Of a stretch of 64,000 nt of DNA, positions 16,036 to 25,738 are shown in pieces. The notes under the pieces are model-generated. The model was not told the DNA's origin, did not search any database, and saw only the letters and a list, made by a program, of their open reading frames with translations. How positions within the stretch are numbered: the stretch's first letter is position 1; the number at the start of each line of letters is the position of its first letter. Source of the stretch: Caulobacter sp. Root1455 (GTDB lineage: Bacteria > Pseudomonadota > Alphaproteobacteria > Caulobacterales > Caulobacteraceae); NCBI RefSeq assembly GCF_001426905.1, contig NZ_LMFQ01000021.1, positions 1 through 64,000 of the forward strand, given 5' to 3'. The position numbers and the translations under genes are program-made.

Positions 16036-18477
16036 CTAGGTTCCCCGAGGCTTCGCCCGCGTCGTCGGCGCGGTGTTCGCCGGGTCATCCGGCCAAACGT
16101 GCCTCGGATAGCGCCCCTTCATCTCGGTCTTCACCTCGCGCCAAGATCCCTTCCAGAACCCCGGCAAGTCCCGCGTGATCTGGATCGGCTTATGGCCTGG
16201 CGACAGCAGGGCCAGCACCAGCGGCGCGCCGCCGACCGTCGGATGGGTCGTCAGGCCGAACAGCTCCTGCACCCGCACGTCGACGCGCGGCCCGCCGTCG
16301 GCGGCGTAGTCAATGGCGAAGCTGGAGCCGGTGGGGGCGGTGAACCGGGCCGGGGCCTCGGCGTCGAGGCGGCGGTGCAGGTCCCAGGGCGCCAGCGTGC
16401 GGATCGCGTCGGTCAGAGCGCCGTCGGAGAGCTGGCTCAGGGCCGAACGACCGACCAGCAGAGGCTCGAGCCAATCGGGCAGGCGCTCCAGCAGGGCCGC
16501 TTCGGACAGGTCGGGCCAGGTCTCGGCGTCCCGATCGCGCAGGAACGCCACCCGGCGGCGCAGGGCTTGGGCACCCTCCCCCAGCGGCAGAGCCGACAGC
16601 CCCTCGCGTTCAACCTGGTTCAGAAGCGCCTTGGTCACCAGCCCCGGATCGACCTTGTCCAGCAGCCGCTCCTCGACCACCAGCTTGCCAAGGCGCAGCA
16701 GGCGGCGGGCCCGGACCTTGCCCTTGGCGTCGGGCTCCAGCCGGTCCTCGGCCACCAATCGGTCGGCGAAGGCCTCGCGCAGGGCCGTCTCGTCCAGCGG
16801 CGCGGCCAGCAGGATGCGGTCGCGGGCCTCGCCCCCGCCCAACTCGCCGACCGCCAGCCAGGTCTCGCGGGCCAGGGCGTCGGTCGGTTCCAGATAGACC
16901 CCGCGCCCGCCGGCCAGCTGATATTCGCCCGGCTTGCCCCGGGCCCGCGCCACGCGTTCCGGATAGGCCTCGGCCAGCAGCAGGGCGTCGTCGAGCGGCG
17001 CGGCGCCCGAGGCGCGGCCCGCTGACCGGGCCCAGCGTTCGGACAGCGTCCGAGCATCGCGGGCTCTCGGCGAGCGGTCGCGCTGGAAGCTTTCCAGCCG
17101 GTGGCGCAGATCGACGTCGCGGCCGCCGAGGCCCTGCTCGCTGAGCACGGCGGCGATCTTCGCCCCCCGCTCGGCCTGGCCGGAGGCGGCGGCGCGGACC
17201 ACCATATGGGCCAGGCGCGGGGCCAGCGGCATGTCGGCCAGGGCCCGGCCGTGGGCGGTCAGGCCGCCCCGCCCGTCCAGGGCCTGCAGGCGGTTGAGCA
17301 GGGTCCGGGCCTCCGTGAAGGCGGCGGCCGGCGGCTTGTCGAGGAAGGCCAGATCGCCAACATCCCGCGCCCCCCAGCGGGCGAGGTTCAAGGCCAGGTT
17401 CGACAGGTCGGCCTCGAGGATCTCCGGTCGGGCGAACGCCGGCAAGGCCCGGGTCTCGGGCTCGTCCCACAGGCGGTAGCAGACGCCCGGTTCGGTGCGG
17501 CCCGCCCGCCCCCGGCGCTGGTCGGCGGCGGCGCGGCTGACGCGGACGGTCTCCAGCCGGGTCAGGCCGCTGGACGGATCGAAGCGCGGCACGCGGGCCA
17601 GGCCGCAATCGATCACCACCCGCACGCCTTCGATGGTCAGGCTGGTCTCCGCGATCGAGGTCGCCAACACCACCTTGCGCCGGCCCGGCGCGGCGGGAGC
17701 CACGGCGCGGTCTTGCTCGGCGGGCTCCAGCGCGCCGTAGAGCGGGGCGATATCGACCTCGGGTCGGCGCAGGCGCTCGCGCAGCAGGGTCTCGGCGCGC
17801 CGGATCTCACCCTGGCCCGGCAGGAAGACCAGCAGGCCGCCACTCTCCTCGGCCAGGGCCCGCTCGACGGCGCGGGCGACGCGCTCCTCCAGCCGCTGAC
17901 GCTCGTCGCGGCCCAGATAGCGGGTGTCGATCGGGAACATCCGCCCCTGGCTCTCGACCACCGGCGCCTCGCCCAGCAGGGCCGAAATTCGCGCCCCGTC
18001 CAAGGTGGCCGACATCACCAGGATCTTCAGATCCTCGCGCACCAGGCCCTGGGCGTCGCGGGCCAGGGCTAGGCCCAGGTCGGCGTCGAGGCTGCGCTCG
18101 TGGAACTCGTCGAAGATCACCGCCGCCACGCCGTCCAGGCCGGGGTCGTCCAGGATCATCCGGGTGAACACGCCCTCGGTCACGACCTCGACCCTCGTGC
18201 GGGCCGAGATCTTGGACTGCAGCCTCACCCGGAAGCCCACCGTCTCGCCGACGCTTTCGCCCAGGGTCTGAGCCATGCGGGAGGCCGCGGCCCGCGCCGC
18301 CAGCCGCCTCGGCTCCAGCATGACGATCTTGCCGCCGGCGACCCACGACTCGTCCAGCAGGGCCAAGGGCACGACCGTGGTCTTGCCCGCGCCCGGCGGC
18401 GCGACCAGCACGGCGGCCTCTCGCGCGCTCAAAGCCGCCTTCAGGGCCGGCAGGGCCTCGTGGATGGGAAGGGTCAC
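16036..18477 (-). CDS. hrpB: ATP-dependent helicase HrpB
   Basis: An 813-residue DEAH/RHA-type helicase of the bacterial HrpB family. Visible in order are Walker A in APPGAGKTT near residue 30, LEPRRLAAR (motif Ia), DEFHERSLD (motif II), SATLDG (motif III), ATSIAETSLTI and QRRGRAGRTEPG (motifs V and VI), then the HA2 and HrpB C-terminal regions. RNA targets are unknown. The start is GTG at 18475-18477 (GTGACCCTTCCC); no nearby ATG suits the homology. The full length is normal. Confidence 0.93.
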   Translation of the reverse strand: MTLPIHEALPALKAALSAREAAVLVAPPGAGKTTVVPLALLDESWVAGGKIVMLEPRRLAARAAASRMAQTLGESVGETVGFRVRLQSKISARTRVEVVTEGVFTRMILDDPGLDGVAAVIFDEFHERSLDADLGLALARDAQGLVREDLKILVMSATLDGARISALLGEAPVVESQGRMFPIDTRYLGRDERQRLEERVARAVERALAEESGGLLVFLPGQGEIRRAETLLRERLRRPEVDIAPLYGALEPAEQDRAVAPAAPGRRKVVLATSIAETSLTIEGVRVVIDCGLARVPRFDPSSGLTRLETVRVSRAAADQRRGRAGRTEPGVCYRLWDEPETRALPAFARPEILEADLSNLALNLARWGARDVGDLAFLDKPPAAAFTEARTLLNRLQALDGRGGLTAHGRALADMPLAPRLAHMVVRAAASGQAERGAKIAAVLSEQGLGGRDVDLRHRLESFQRDRSPRARDARTLSERWARSAGRASGAAPLDDALLLAEAYPERVARARGKPGEYQLAGGRGVYLEPTDALARETWLAVGELGGGEARDRILLAAPLDETALREAFADRLVAEDRLEPDAKGKVRARRLLRLGKLVVEERLLDKVDPGLVTKALLNQVEREGLSALPLGEGAQALRRRVAFLRDRDAETWPDLSEAALLERLPDWLEPLLVGRSALSQLSDGALTDAIRTLAPWDLHRRLDAEAPARFTAPTGSSFAIDYAADGGPRVDVRVQELFGLTTHPTVGGAPLVLALLSPGHKPIQITRDLPGFWKGSWREVKTEMKGRYPRHVWPDDPANTAPTTRAKPRGT

Positions 18478-18724
18478 CCGGCGGGTTTAGCGGCGGCCGG
18501 CCAAATCGCCAAGCGGGCCGCCGAACCCGAGAGGCCGCAACGGTTGCGAAGCGTGCTGCGTCGCAACATCGGCCCGGCAGGCCATGGCCCATATTGCGCG
18601 CAACGGGGCGAACAATTACGCACGCTCTCCGCTTTACCTTGACCGCGTCCCGTTAACCGGGCCACGGTCCGCAAAATTTGTCTACGCGGTGCCCCGGGGG
18701 GAGCCGCGGGTCTCTGGAGGAAAT

Positions 18725-20308
18725 ATGTGGCGCGTTAAGTCACTGGATGCGATTCTAGCAACGGCTCAGAAGAAGTCGCTGCATCGCTCGCTCGGTCCCA
18801 TTCAACTCACCCTGCTCGGCGTGGGCGCGATCATCGGCACCGGCATTTTCGTTCTGACCGCCGCCGCCTCCCAAAAGGCCGGCCCGGGCATGATGCTGAG
18901 CTTCGTGATCGCCGGCGCCGTCTGCGCCTTCGCCGCGCTCTGCTATTCGGAACTGGCCTCGATGGTGCCGGTTTCCGGCTCGGCCTACACCTACACCTAC
19001 GCCGTGATGGGCGAACTGCTGGCCTGGATGGTCGGCTGGGCCCTGATCCTGGAATACGCCGTGGCCGCCAGCGCCGTGTCGGTGGGCTGGTCGGGCTACT
19101 TCCTCGGCATGATCGAGCACGCCCTGAATTTCCATTGGCCCGATGCGTTGCGAGCCGGTCCCGCGTGGTCGCTCAACGGCTTCGTGCCGGTCGCCGACTT
19201 CAGCCACGGCGTCGTCAACATCCCGGCCATCGTGGTGGCCTTGGCCGTGACGGCCCTGCTGGTCATCGGCACGACCGAAAGCGCCCGGGTCAACGCCTTC
19301 CTGGTGCTGATCAAGGTCACGGCCCTGACCGTTTTCGTCATCCTGACCCTTCCCTTGATGAAGAGCGGCAACTTCACGCCCTTCGCCCCCAACGGCTGGT
19401 TCGGCCCGCACGGGACGACGGGCATGGGCGTGTTCGGCGCCGCCGCCTCGATCTTCTTCGCCTATGTCGGCTTCGACGCGGTCTCCACCGCCGCTGAAGA
19501 GACCAAGAACCCGCAGCGCAACGTGCCGATCGGCCTGATCGGCAGCCTGGGCATCTGCACCATCTTCTATCTGCTGGTCGCCGCCGGCGCGGTCGGCGCC
19601 ATCGGCGCCCAACCCGTCATCGGCGCGGCGGGCGAAGCCGTGCAACCCGGTTCGGCCAGCTTCCAGGCCGCCTGCCATCTGGCCTCCAACGCCGATCAGC
19701 TGGTCTGCTCCAACGAAGCCCTCGCGCACGTCCTGCGTCAGGTCAACTTCCCGTTGGCCGGCTACCTGCTGGGCCTGGCCGCCAACCTGGCCCTGCCCTC
19801 GGTCATCCTCATGATGATCTACGGCCAGACCCGGATCTTCTTCGTCATGGCCCGCGACGGCCTGCTGCCGGAGAAGCTGGCCTCCATCCACCCCAAGTGG
19901 AAGACGCCGCACATCGTCACCATCGCCACCGGCCTGTTCGTGGCGATCGCCGCCGCCTTCTTCCCGGTGGGTCAGCTGGCCGACATCTCCAACTCCGGCA
20001 CCTTGTTCGCCTTCTTCATGGTGGCGATCGCGGTGATGGTGCTGCGGGTGAAGGACCCGAACCGTCCGCGTCCGTTCAAGACGCCGGCGATCTGGCTCGT
20101 AGCCCCGATCGCCCTGGCCGGCTGCGCGTTCCTGTACCTCAATCTGCCGCTGGAATCGATCCTGGTGTTGCCGATCTGGGGCGCCCTGGGCCTCCTGATC
20201 TACTTCGCCTATGGCTTCCGCAAGAGCCATGTCGGCAAGGGCCTACGCGGCGAAGTCCACGAACTGGACCCCGATGCGCCCCCGACCGGCCTGCCCGGCG
20301 CGGAATGA
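18725..20308 (+). CDS. APC-superfamily amino acid permease (cationic amino acid transporter type)
   Basis: A 527-residue inner-membrane permease with about twelve to fourteen helices. The helix-1 motif GVGAIIGTGIFVLT and the segment ELASMVPVSGSAYTYTY are typical of the CAT (SLC7-like) group within the APC superfamily. A GGAGGA ribosome-binding site precedes the ATG at 18725; the in-frame extension upstream is not protein-like. A strong intrinsic terminator follows. Specificity cannot be assigned. Confidence 0.9.
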   Translation: MWRVKSLDAILATAQKKSLHRSLGPIQLTLLGVGAIIGTGIFVLTAAASQKAGPGMMLSFVIAGAVCAFAALCYSELASMVPVSGSAYTYTYAVMGELLAWMVGWALILEYAVAASAVSVGWSGYFLGMIEHALNFHWPDALRAGPAWSLNGFVPVADFSHGVVNIPAIVVALAVTALLVIGTTESARVNAFLVLIKVTALTVFVILTLPLMKSGNFTPFAPNGWFGPHGTTGMGVFGAAASIFFAYVGFDAVSTAAEETKNPQRNVPIGLIGSLGICTIFYLLVAAGAVGAIGAQPVIGAAGEAVQPGSASFQAACHLASNADQLVCSNEALAHVLRQVNFPLAGYLLGLAANLALPSVILMMIYGQTRIFFVMARDGLLPEKLASIHPKWKTPHIVTIATGLFVAIAAAFFPVGQLADISNSGTLFAFFMVAIAVMVLRVKDPNRPRPFKTPAIWLVAPIALAGCAFLYLNLPLESILVLPIWGALGLLIYFAYGFRKSHVGKGLRGEVHELDPDAPPTGLPGAE

Positions 20309-20346
20309 GATAAGACTTGAACGAGCGTTCATAACGCTTAGTTCGG

Positions 20347-20384
20347 ACGGGCGGAGGTCTTCGGATCTCCGCCCGTTTTCGTTT
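20347..20384 (+). terminator. Intrinsic terminator after the permease
   Basis: A 13-bp stem (20347-20359 with 20364-20376, one G-T wobble) is capped by the very stable C(TTCG)G tetraloop and followed by TTTTCGTTT. It lies 38 bp after the permease stop and ends just upstream of the ribosome-binding site of the next gene. Confidence 0.9.
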
Positions 20385-20397
20385 GGAGCCGCCTAGA

Positions 20398-21111
20398 ATG
20401 GCCGACATGCCGATCCGCGCCGTCATCGCGCCGGTCACGCCGCTGCAGCAGAACTGCACGATCGTCTGGTGCGCCAAGACCAAGAAGGCCGCGATCATCG
20501 ATCCGGGCGGCGAGGTGCCGCGCCTGATGAAGGCGCTGACCGACCAGGGCCTGACCCTGGAGAAGATCTGGATCACCCACGGCCACATGGACCACGCCGG
20601 CGGCGCGGCCGAGCTCAAGCGCCTGACCGGCGTGCCGATCGAAGGGCCGCACAAGGACGACCAGTTCTGGATCGACCAGATCCAGTCGACCGGAGAACGC
20701 TACGGCATCCCCGAAGCGCGGATCTTCGTCACCGACCGCTGGCTGGACGACGGCGACGTGGTCACCCTGGGCGAGACCCAGTTCGAGGTGCTGCACTGCC
20801 CAGGCCACACGCCGGGCCACGTGATCTTCTTCCACCGCCAGGCGCGCTTCGCCCAGGTCGGCGACGTGCTGTTCCAAGGCTCGATCGGCCGCACCGACTT
20901 CCCGCGCGGCAACCACCAGGACTTGCTGGACGCGATCACCGGCAAGCTGTGGCCGCTGGGCGACGACGTCCAGTTCGTGCCGGGCCACGGCCCGATGTCG
21001 ACCTTCGGGGCCGAGCGGCGGTCCAATCCGTTCGTCAGCGACCTGGCGATCGAGGCGATGAACATCCAGGGCAAGGACTACGCGGCGCCGGTCAACCGCT
21101 CGCCGGGCTAA
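20398..21111 (+). CDS. MBL-fold metallo-hydrolase, glyoxalase II-like
   Basis: A 237-residue metallo-beta-lactamase-fold protein of the YcbL/hydroxyacylglutathione-hydrolase-like group. Metal ligands: H61, H63, D65 and H66 in THGHMDHAGG, His in HCPGHTPGH, Asp in VGDVLFQGSIGRTD and His in VPGHGP. It probably hydrolyses a thioester. The ATG at 20398 is chosen because GGAG lies 9 nt upstream; ATG 20407 is possible. The ribosome-binding site directly follows the permease terminator, so its transcript either starts close by or relies on read-through. Confidence 0.9.
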   Translation: MADMPIRAVIAPVTPLQQNCTIVWCAKTKKAAIIDPGGEVPRLMKALTDQGLTLEKIWITHGHMDHAGGAAELKRLTGVPIEGPHKDDQFWIDQIQSTGERYGIPEARIFVTDRWLDDGDVVTLGETQFEVLHCPGHTPGHVIFFHRQARFAQVGDVLFQGSIGRTDFPRGNHQDLLDAITGKLWPLGDDVQFVPGHGPMSTFGAERRSNPFVSDLAIEAMNIQGKDYAAPVNRSPG

Positions 21112-21557
21112 GGCGAACTAGTTCGGGGCCCGCGCCGGGCGGGCTGTTCAGCCTCGCTCAGCATGCCGTTCTTGTCGGCGTCGAGCCTGGCGAAGCGGGC
21201 CTTGCTGGCGGCCAGGGCCTCGGCCTCGGTGACCTTGCCGTCGTGGTCGGCGTCCATCGCGGCCATCATGCCGCCCCCGCCGCCGCCGGGCCCCTGGCCC
21301 TGACCGGCATCGGGGCGCTCCGCGCGACGCTCTTCCATCCGCTTGCGCATCGCGTCCAGTTCGCCGGCGTCGATCACGCCGTCATGGTTGGGGTCCATGC
21401 GCTGGAACCGGGCCTTGGCGGCGTTGTCGAACTCCTCGGCGCTGATCACGCCATCGCCGTTGGCGTCTTGGTTGAAGCGCGGCCCCTGGGCGTGAGCGAG
21501 ACCGGCGACGGAGGCGAGGGACAGGACGGCCAGGGCCGTCGGCAGAAAGCGGGACAT
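21108..21557 (-). CDS. Secreted EF-hand calcium-binding protein
   Basis: A 149-residue protein with a signal peptide (SLASVAGLAHA-Q cleavage near residue 23) and four 12-residue EF-hand loops: DANGDGVISAEE, DPNHDGVIDAGE, DADHDGKVTEAE and DADKNGMLSEAE. All have the Asp/Asn ligands and the terminal Glu. A Gly-rich linker separates the two pairs. It probably binds calcium in the periplasm. GGAGA precedes the ATG at 21555-21557. It is divergent from the two-component genes, and a second EF-hand gene lies beyond them. Confidence 0.88.
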   Translation of the reverse strand: MSRFLPTALAVLSLASVAGLAHAQGPRFNQDANGDGVISAEEFDNAAKARFQRMDPNHDGVIDAGELDAMRKRMEERRAERPDAGQGQGPGGGGGGMMAAMDADHDGKVTEAEALAASKARFARLDADKNGMLSEAEQPARRGPRTSSP

Positions 21558-21661
21558 GCTTGTCTCCAAACAACAATTGCGAGGATTGGTCGCATGCGCG
21601 GGTTGCGTCCCTGTTGCAGGCGTGAAATCTGCTGGAGACGGGGGCGTGGAAAGAGCAAGTC

Positions 21662-22444
21662 ATGGAAAGTTCGCAAGATCCCGCGACGGCTTCCGCCGCC
21701 GCCTCCACGTCCGGCCAGAACACCGATCCGGCGCGCGGCGCGCGCATCCTGATCGTCGATGACGATCCCGGCATCCGCGACGTCGTGGCCGATTTCCTGG
21801 GCCGCCACGGCTACAGCATCGACACCGCCTCCGACTCCCGGACCATGGAACAGGCCCTGGCGCGCGGTCCGGTCGACCTGGTGGTGCTGGACGTCATGCT
21901 GCCCGGCGAGGACGGCCTGGCCATTTGCCGCCGCCTGTCGGCCGCCGACGGCCCCGCCATCATCATGCTCTCGGCCATGGGCGAGGAGACCGACCGTATC
22001 GTCGGGCTCGAGCTCGGCGCCGACGACTACCTGCCCAAGCCGTGCAATCCGCGCGAGCTGCTGGCCCGCATCCGCGCCGTCCTGCGTCGCCGGCAGGAGC
22101 CGCGCACGATCGACGACGGCATGGGCGCGGCCTGCGAATTCGCCGGCTGGCGCCTGGACCTGGTCCGCCGCGAACTGCGCTCGCCGCAATCGGTGGTGGT
22201 CAACCTGTCGAGCGGCGAGTTCTCGCTGCTGCGCGCCTTCGTCGAGCGGCCACAGCGCGTGCTGACCCGCGACCAACTTCTGGACCTGGCCCGAGGCCGT
22301 GAGAGCGACGCCTACGATCGCGCCATCGACGTCCAGATCAGCCGGCTGCGCCGGAAGCTCGACGACGGCGGCGGCGGCGAGCTGATCCGCACCATCCGCA
22401 GCGAAGGCTATATGTTCACCTCCAAGGTCACCCGCACCCCATGA
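21662..22444 (+). CDS. OmpR/PhoB-family response regulator
   Basis: A 260-residue DNA-binding response regulator. The receiver domain (about 28-142) has the acidic pair in IVDDDPGI, the phospho-acceptor D77 in VLDVMLPGEDG and the conserved Lys in YLPKP. The C-terminal winged helix (about 160-258) ends in the family pattern DVQISRLRRKL followed by IRTIRSEGYMF. An unusual 25-residue Ala/Ser-rich leader precedes the receiver. It is the first gene of a pair with the sensor kinase, overlapped by ATGA at 22441-22444. Confidence 0.93.
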   Translation: MESSQDPATASAAASTSGQNTDPARGARILIVDDDPGIRDVVADFLGRHGYSIDTASDSRTMEQALARGPVDLVVLDVMLPGEDGLAICRRLSAADGPAIIMLSAMGEETDRIVGLELGADDYLPKPCNPRELLARIRAVLRRRQEPRTIDDGMGAACEFAGWRLDLVRRELRSPQSVVVNLSSGEFSLLRAFVERPQRVLTRDQLLDLARGRESDAYDRAIDVQISRLRRKLDDGGGGELIRTIRSEGYMFTSKVTRTP

Positions 22445-23919
22445 CTGAACACGTGCGGGTCAAGGGCTCGAGCAGCACGCCGCTGTTCGTGCAGGCCCTG
22501 GGCCTGGTGATCGTGACCCTGGTGGCGGCGCAGGTGATCGCCATCGCCGTGGTCTTCAACCTGCCGCCGCCGCCGCCCGAGATCTACCGGCTGAGCGAGA
22601 TCGCCCGCATCGTGAAGAGCGGCGCGACGGTTCAGCCGCGCGACGGACGCGCCCTGCTGATCCGCCGCCACGCCGGACCGATCCGGGGTCTGGTCGACAA
22701 CCGGCGGCGCGCCGAGTTCAAGGCCGCCCTCGCCCGTGAGGTCGGTGTCGACCCCGCCCGGATCGAGATGGACATCGACACCGGCCCGCGCTTCTTCGTC
22801 CGCACCCAGAAACGCACCTTCGTCCAGCAACTGCCACGGGACAGCCAGCGTCATCAGCCGCACGGCTTCGGCGGTCCGCGGATCGACGACGGCCCCGGAC
22901 GCCCCGGCGGCCCCGGCGGTCCGCCGGAGGGCTTGGCGGGGCCGCCTCGCCTGCCGCGCCTCGGCGCCTCCCGCGATGAGCCGTTCATCGTCGGCGACTT
23001 CAAGGTGGCCATCCATCAGGACGATGGTCGCTGGACGATCGTCGAACCCAAGCCGGCCATCCGCTTCGACAACTGGCAGCAGAGGATCCTGCTGATCCTG
23101 GCCCTGTCGGTGCTGTGCGTCTCGCCCCTGGCCTGGTTGTTCGCCCGCCGGTTGTCGGGTCCGATCAGCGCCTTCGCCGGCGCGGCCGAGCGCCTGGGCC
23201 GCGACCCGCGCGCCGCGCCCCTGGCCCTGCACGGTTCGTCCGAAGTGATCGCCGCGGCCAACGCCTTCAACATGATGCAGGAGCGCCTGCGCCGTTATGT
23301 GGAGGACCGCACGGCGATGATCGGCGCGGTGGCCCACGACCTGCGCACGCCCCTCACCCGTCTGCGTTTCCGCATCGAGGCCGTGCCGGACGACGTGCGC
23401 GCCAAGCTGGCCTCCGACATCGACCAGATGGAGGCGATGATCGCCGCCACCATGGCCTTCGTCCGCGACACCACGCGGCCGGCCGAACGCACCAAGCTGG
23501 AGCTGGCCTCGCTGCTGGAGAGCATCATCGACGAGGCGGCCGAAACCGGCGGCCGGGCCTCGGTGGAGCTGGGCGAAAAGATCATCATCGACGGCGACCC
23601 CGTCGCGCTGCGCCGCCTGCTGACCAACCTGGTCGAGAATGGCCTGAAGTACGGCGGCGCCGTGCAGGGCCGTGTCCGCGCCGAGGGCCATCTGGCGGTG
23701 ATCGAGATCGACGACAACGGCCCCGGCATCGCTCCGGCCGAATTGGATCGGGTGTTCGAGCCGTTCTTCCGCAGCGAACCGTCGCGCAACCGCGAAACCG
23801 GCGGGATCGGGCTGGGCCTGGCCGTGGTCCGTTCGGTGGCCCGGGCCCACGGCGGCGACGTCACCCTGCACAACCGTCCCGAAGGCGGCCTGCGCGCCCG
23901 GGTCGAGCTGCCGTTCTAA
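22441..23919 (+). CDS. Sensor histidine kinase, partner of the OmpR-type regulator
   Basis: A 492-residue membrane kinase. Membrane segments at about 15-40 and 215-235 bound a periplasmic sensor region that contains a Gly/Pro/Arg-rich stretch (about 140-172). HAMP follows, then HisKA with H299 in AHDLRTPLTR, and an HATPase domain with VENGLKYGG, DNGPGI and GIGLGLAVV. The overlap with the regulator gene (ATGA) argues for coupled translation and a cognate pair. The ligand is unknown; the flanking EF-hand genes make a calcium or envelope signal possible. Confidence 0.93.
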   Translation: MTEHVRVKGSSSTPLFVQALGLVIVTLVAAQVIAIAVVFNLPPPPPEIYRLSEIARIVKSGATVQPRDGRALLIRRHAGPIRGLVDNRRRAEFKAALAREVGVDPARIEMDIDTGPRFFVRTQKRTFVQQLPRDSQRHQPHGFGGPRIDDGPGRPGGPGGPPEGLAGPPRLPRLGASRDEPFIVGDFKVAIHQDDGRWTIVEPKPAIRFDNWQQRILLILALSVLCVSPLAWLFARRLSGPISAFAGAAERLGRDPRAAPLALHGSSEVIAAANAFNMMQERLRRYVEDRTAMIGAVAHDLRTPLTRLRFRIEAVPDDVRAKLASDIDQMEAMIAATMAFVRDTTRPAERTKLELASLLESIIDEAAETGGRASVELGEKIIIDGDPVALRRLLTNLVENGLKYGGAVQGRVRAEGHLAVIEIDDNGPGIAPAELDRVFEPFFRSEPSRNRETGGIGLGLAVVRSVARAHGGDVTLHNRPEGGLRARVELPF

Positions 23920-24005
23920 CGTTCGGGTTGCTGAGCTTTCAGTTTGTTGCGGGCGCGCAAAAGCTGCGCCATACGCCGGACACGCCGGTGCGGTTGATCG
24001 AGGAC

Positions 24006-24797
24006 ATGCAAATCCTGCCCCGTCGCGCCCTGACCAGCCTGCGCGCCACCTGCATCCTGATGTTCGCCGCCCTGTGCCTGGGCGCCTGCGCCTCCGGCCC
24101 GCCGCAGGACGGTCCGCGCGGTGACTGGGGCAAGGCGGCGCCTTCCCGACCGTCCGGCGAGGGCGAGGCGGGCGGACCGCCGCGCCGGCCGCATCGCAGC
24201 CTGTTCATCAGCCCGGCGGGCGAGCCGTTTCGCGCGGAGCCTGGCGCGCCCTACCCCGTCGCCGCCTGGTTCGCCGGCGCGGACGCCGACCACGACGGCG
24301 CCCTGACGCGCGAGGAGTTCATCGGCGACGCCCTGCGGTTCTTCGACAGGATCGACGGCGATCACAACGGCGTCGTCGACGGGTTCGAGGTGTCGGCCTA
24401 CGAGACCCAGGTCGCGCCCGAGATCCTGCAGGGTTTCCAGGGCGGCGGCGAAGGTCCGGGCATGCGCGGCCAGGGCGGCCGCGGCGGCGGACGACGCGGC
24501 GGCGGCGGTCCCCCCGAGGGCGGGAGCGGCGGCGGCAAACGCGGCGGCGCCCCGATGGGCGGCATGCTGCAAGGCGCCACGCCCTACAGCCTGCTGGCCG
24601 AACCCGAACCGGTCATGGCGTCCGACGGCGACTTCGACCGCCGCATCACGCGCGCCGAGGCGGCCAAGGCGGCCAAGGCCCGCTTCGCCCTGCTCGACAG
24701 CGACGGCGACGGCCGGCTGCGCCTAGGCGACCTGCCGCGGACCCCGCTCCAGGCGCGTCTGGAGGGTCCGCGCGCTAGCTCACCAGCCCGGCGATGA
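24006..24797 (+). CDS. EF-hand lipoprotein
   Basis: A 263-residue protein with a lipoprotein signal (LCLGA before Cys28), so probably outer- or inner-membrane anchored and periplasmic. EF-hand loops: DADHDGALTREE, DGDHNGVVDGFE, DGDFDRRITRAE (weaker) and DSDGDGRLRLGD. A long Gly/Arg-rich linker (about 145-185) separates the pairs, as in the EF-hand protein at 21108. GAGG precedes the ATG. It follows the kinase gene by 86 bp on the same strand and overlaps the convergent DUF1345 gene by 23 bp. Confidence 0.82.
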   Translation: MQILPRRALTSLRATCILMFAALCLGACASGPPQDGPRGDWGKAAPSRPSGEGEAGGPPRRPHRSLFISPAGEPFRAEPGAPYPVAAWFAGADADHDGALTREEFIGDALRFFDRIDGDHNGVVDGFEVSAYETQVAPEILQGFQGGGEGPGMRGQGGRGGGRRGGGGPPEGGSGGGKRGGAPMGGMLQGATPYSLLAEPEPVMASDGDFDRRITRAEAAKAAKARFALLDSDGDGRLRLGDLPRTPLQARLEGPRASSPARR

Positions 24798-25446
24798 TGT
24801 TGATCCCCAGGGCCAGGACGGCGGTGTTGTAGAAATAGGCGCAGACCGCCTGGGCGGTGACGAGGTTGCGCAGCTTGGCCGTCAGCACATTGTTGTCCGA
24901 CACCTGGAACGTCGCCCCGATGCTGAAGGCCAGGTAGACGAAGTCGAGATAGCTGCTGGCCGGCTCGCCGGGGAAGAGAAAGCCCGGCTTGTCCGTTCCG
25001 TCGCCGAAGTGGCGATGGGCGTAGTGCAGTGTGAACACCGAGTGCAGAACCACCCAGGACAGCACCAGGGTGACGCCCGCGCAGGCGGCGGTGATCGCCT
25101 TGATCTCCGGTCCCTCGGACCGTGCGTGCAGCATCGCGGCCACCACCGCCACCAGGCTCGACAGGATCGCCGCCAGCACCATCAGCAGGATCAGCGACGG
25201 CTTCTCGTCCTCGGCGGCCGCCCGTCGACGCACCTCGGCCTCGTCGGCTGTCAGGAAGAGACGCCAGGTGGTCGTCACATAGAACAGGGCGCAGACGTCC
25301 CAGCCGATCAGGATATGCGTGCTGACCGGCGTATTTAAGTGACCCGCCGCGAGCCAGCCGAAAAGGCCCGCCAAGCCGGCGCCCCATAGCCGCCAATGGC
25401 GCGATATTGCTGCGCTTTCAGGTTTTCTCGGTCGGGCCTTGGTCAT
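24775..25446 (-). CDS. DUF1345 family membrane protein
   Basis: A 223-residue protein with five to six membrane segments. DUF1345 features include LIGWDVCALFYVTTTWRLF near the N-terminus and the C-terminal YLDFVYLAFSIGATFQVSD pattern. The function of the family is unknown. The ATG at 25444-25446 (MTKARPRKPE) is used; the open frame extends upstream but then overlaps the start of the divergent small gene. Its end overlaps the EF-hand lipoprotein gene. Confidence 0.85.
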   Translation of the reverse strand: MTKARPRKPESAAISRHWRLWGAGLAGLFGWLAAGHLNTPVSTHILIGWDVCALFYVTTTWRLFLTADEAEVRRRAAAEDEKPSLILLMVLAAILSSLVAVVAAMLHARSEGPEIKAITAACAGVTLVLSWVVLHSVFTLHYAHRHFGDGTDKPGFLFPGEPASSYLDFVYLAFSIGATFQVSDNNVLTAKLRNLVTAQAVCAYFYNTAVLALGINIIAGLVS

Positions 25447-25561
25447 GCCGCTCACCTTGTTCGCCGCAGGCTTAACACCAAACTCTGCAATTTTGTCTCG
25501 CCTGTTGGGTGAACCGAACGCGACTTCACCGGTTACTTCACTGGAAGCATGGAAGGACGAC

Positions 25562-25729
25562 ATGACGGACCCCGACGCTCCGCCGCCGATCGAGCCCTCG
25601 CAACCCGACTACGACCCGGGCGCCACGCCCGACGAAGAGCCGATGCGCGAGCCGCCGGTCCAACCGGGCGACGACCGGCCTTATGACCGTTCAGCCACGC
25701 CGTTCCCCCCCGTGACCAGTCCCGATTAG
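25562..25729 (+). CDS. Hypothetical 55-residue acidic, Pro-rich protein
   Basis: Unrecognised. It is a very short, disordered, Pro- and Asp-rich polypeptide (MTDPDAPPPIEPSQPDYDPG and onward). Support is a good ribosome-binding site (GGAAGGA 6 nt before the ATG), native codon use, and its place 9 bp upstream of the KGG stress-protein gene, with which it is probably co-transcribed. Confidence 0.55.
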   Translation: MTDPDAPPPIEPSQPDYDPGATPDEEPMREPPVQPGDDRPYDRSATPFPPVTSPD

Positions 25730-25738
25730 GAGCAACCT

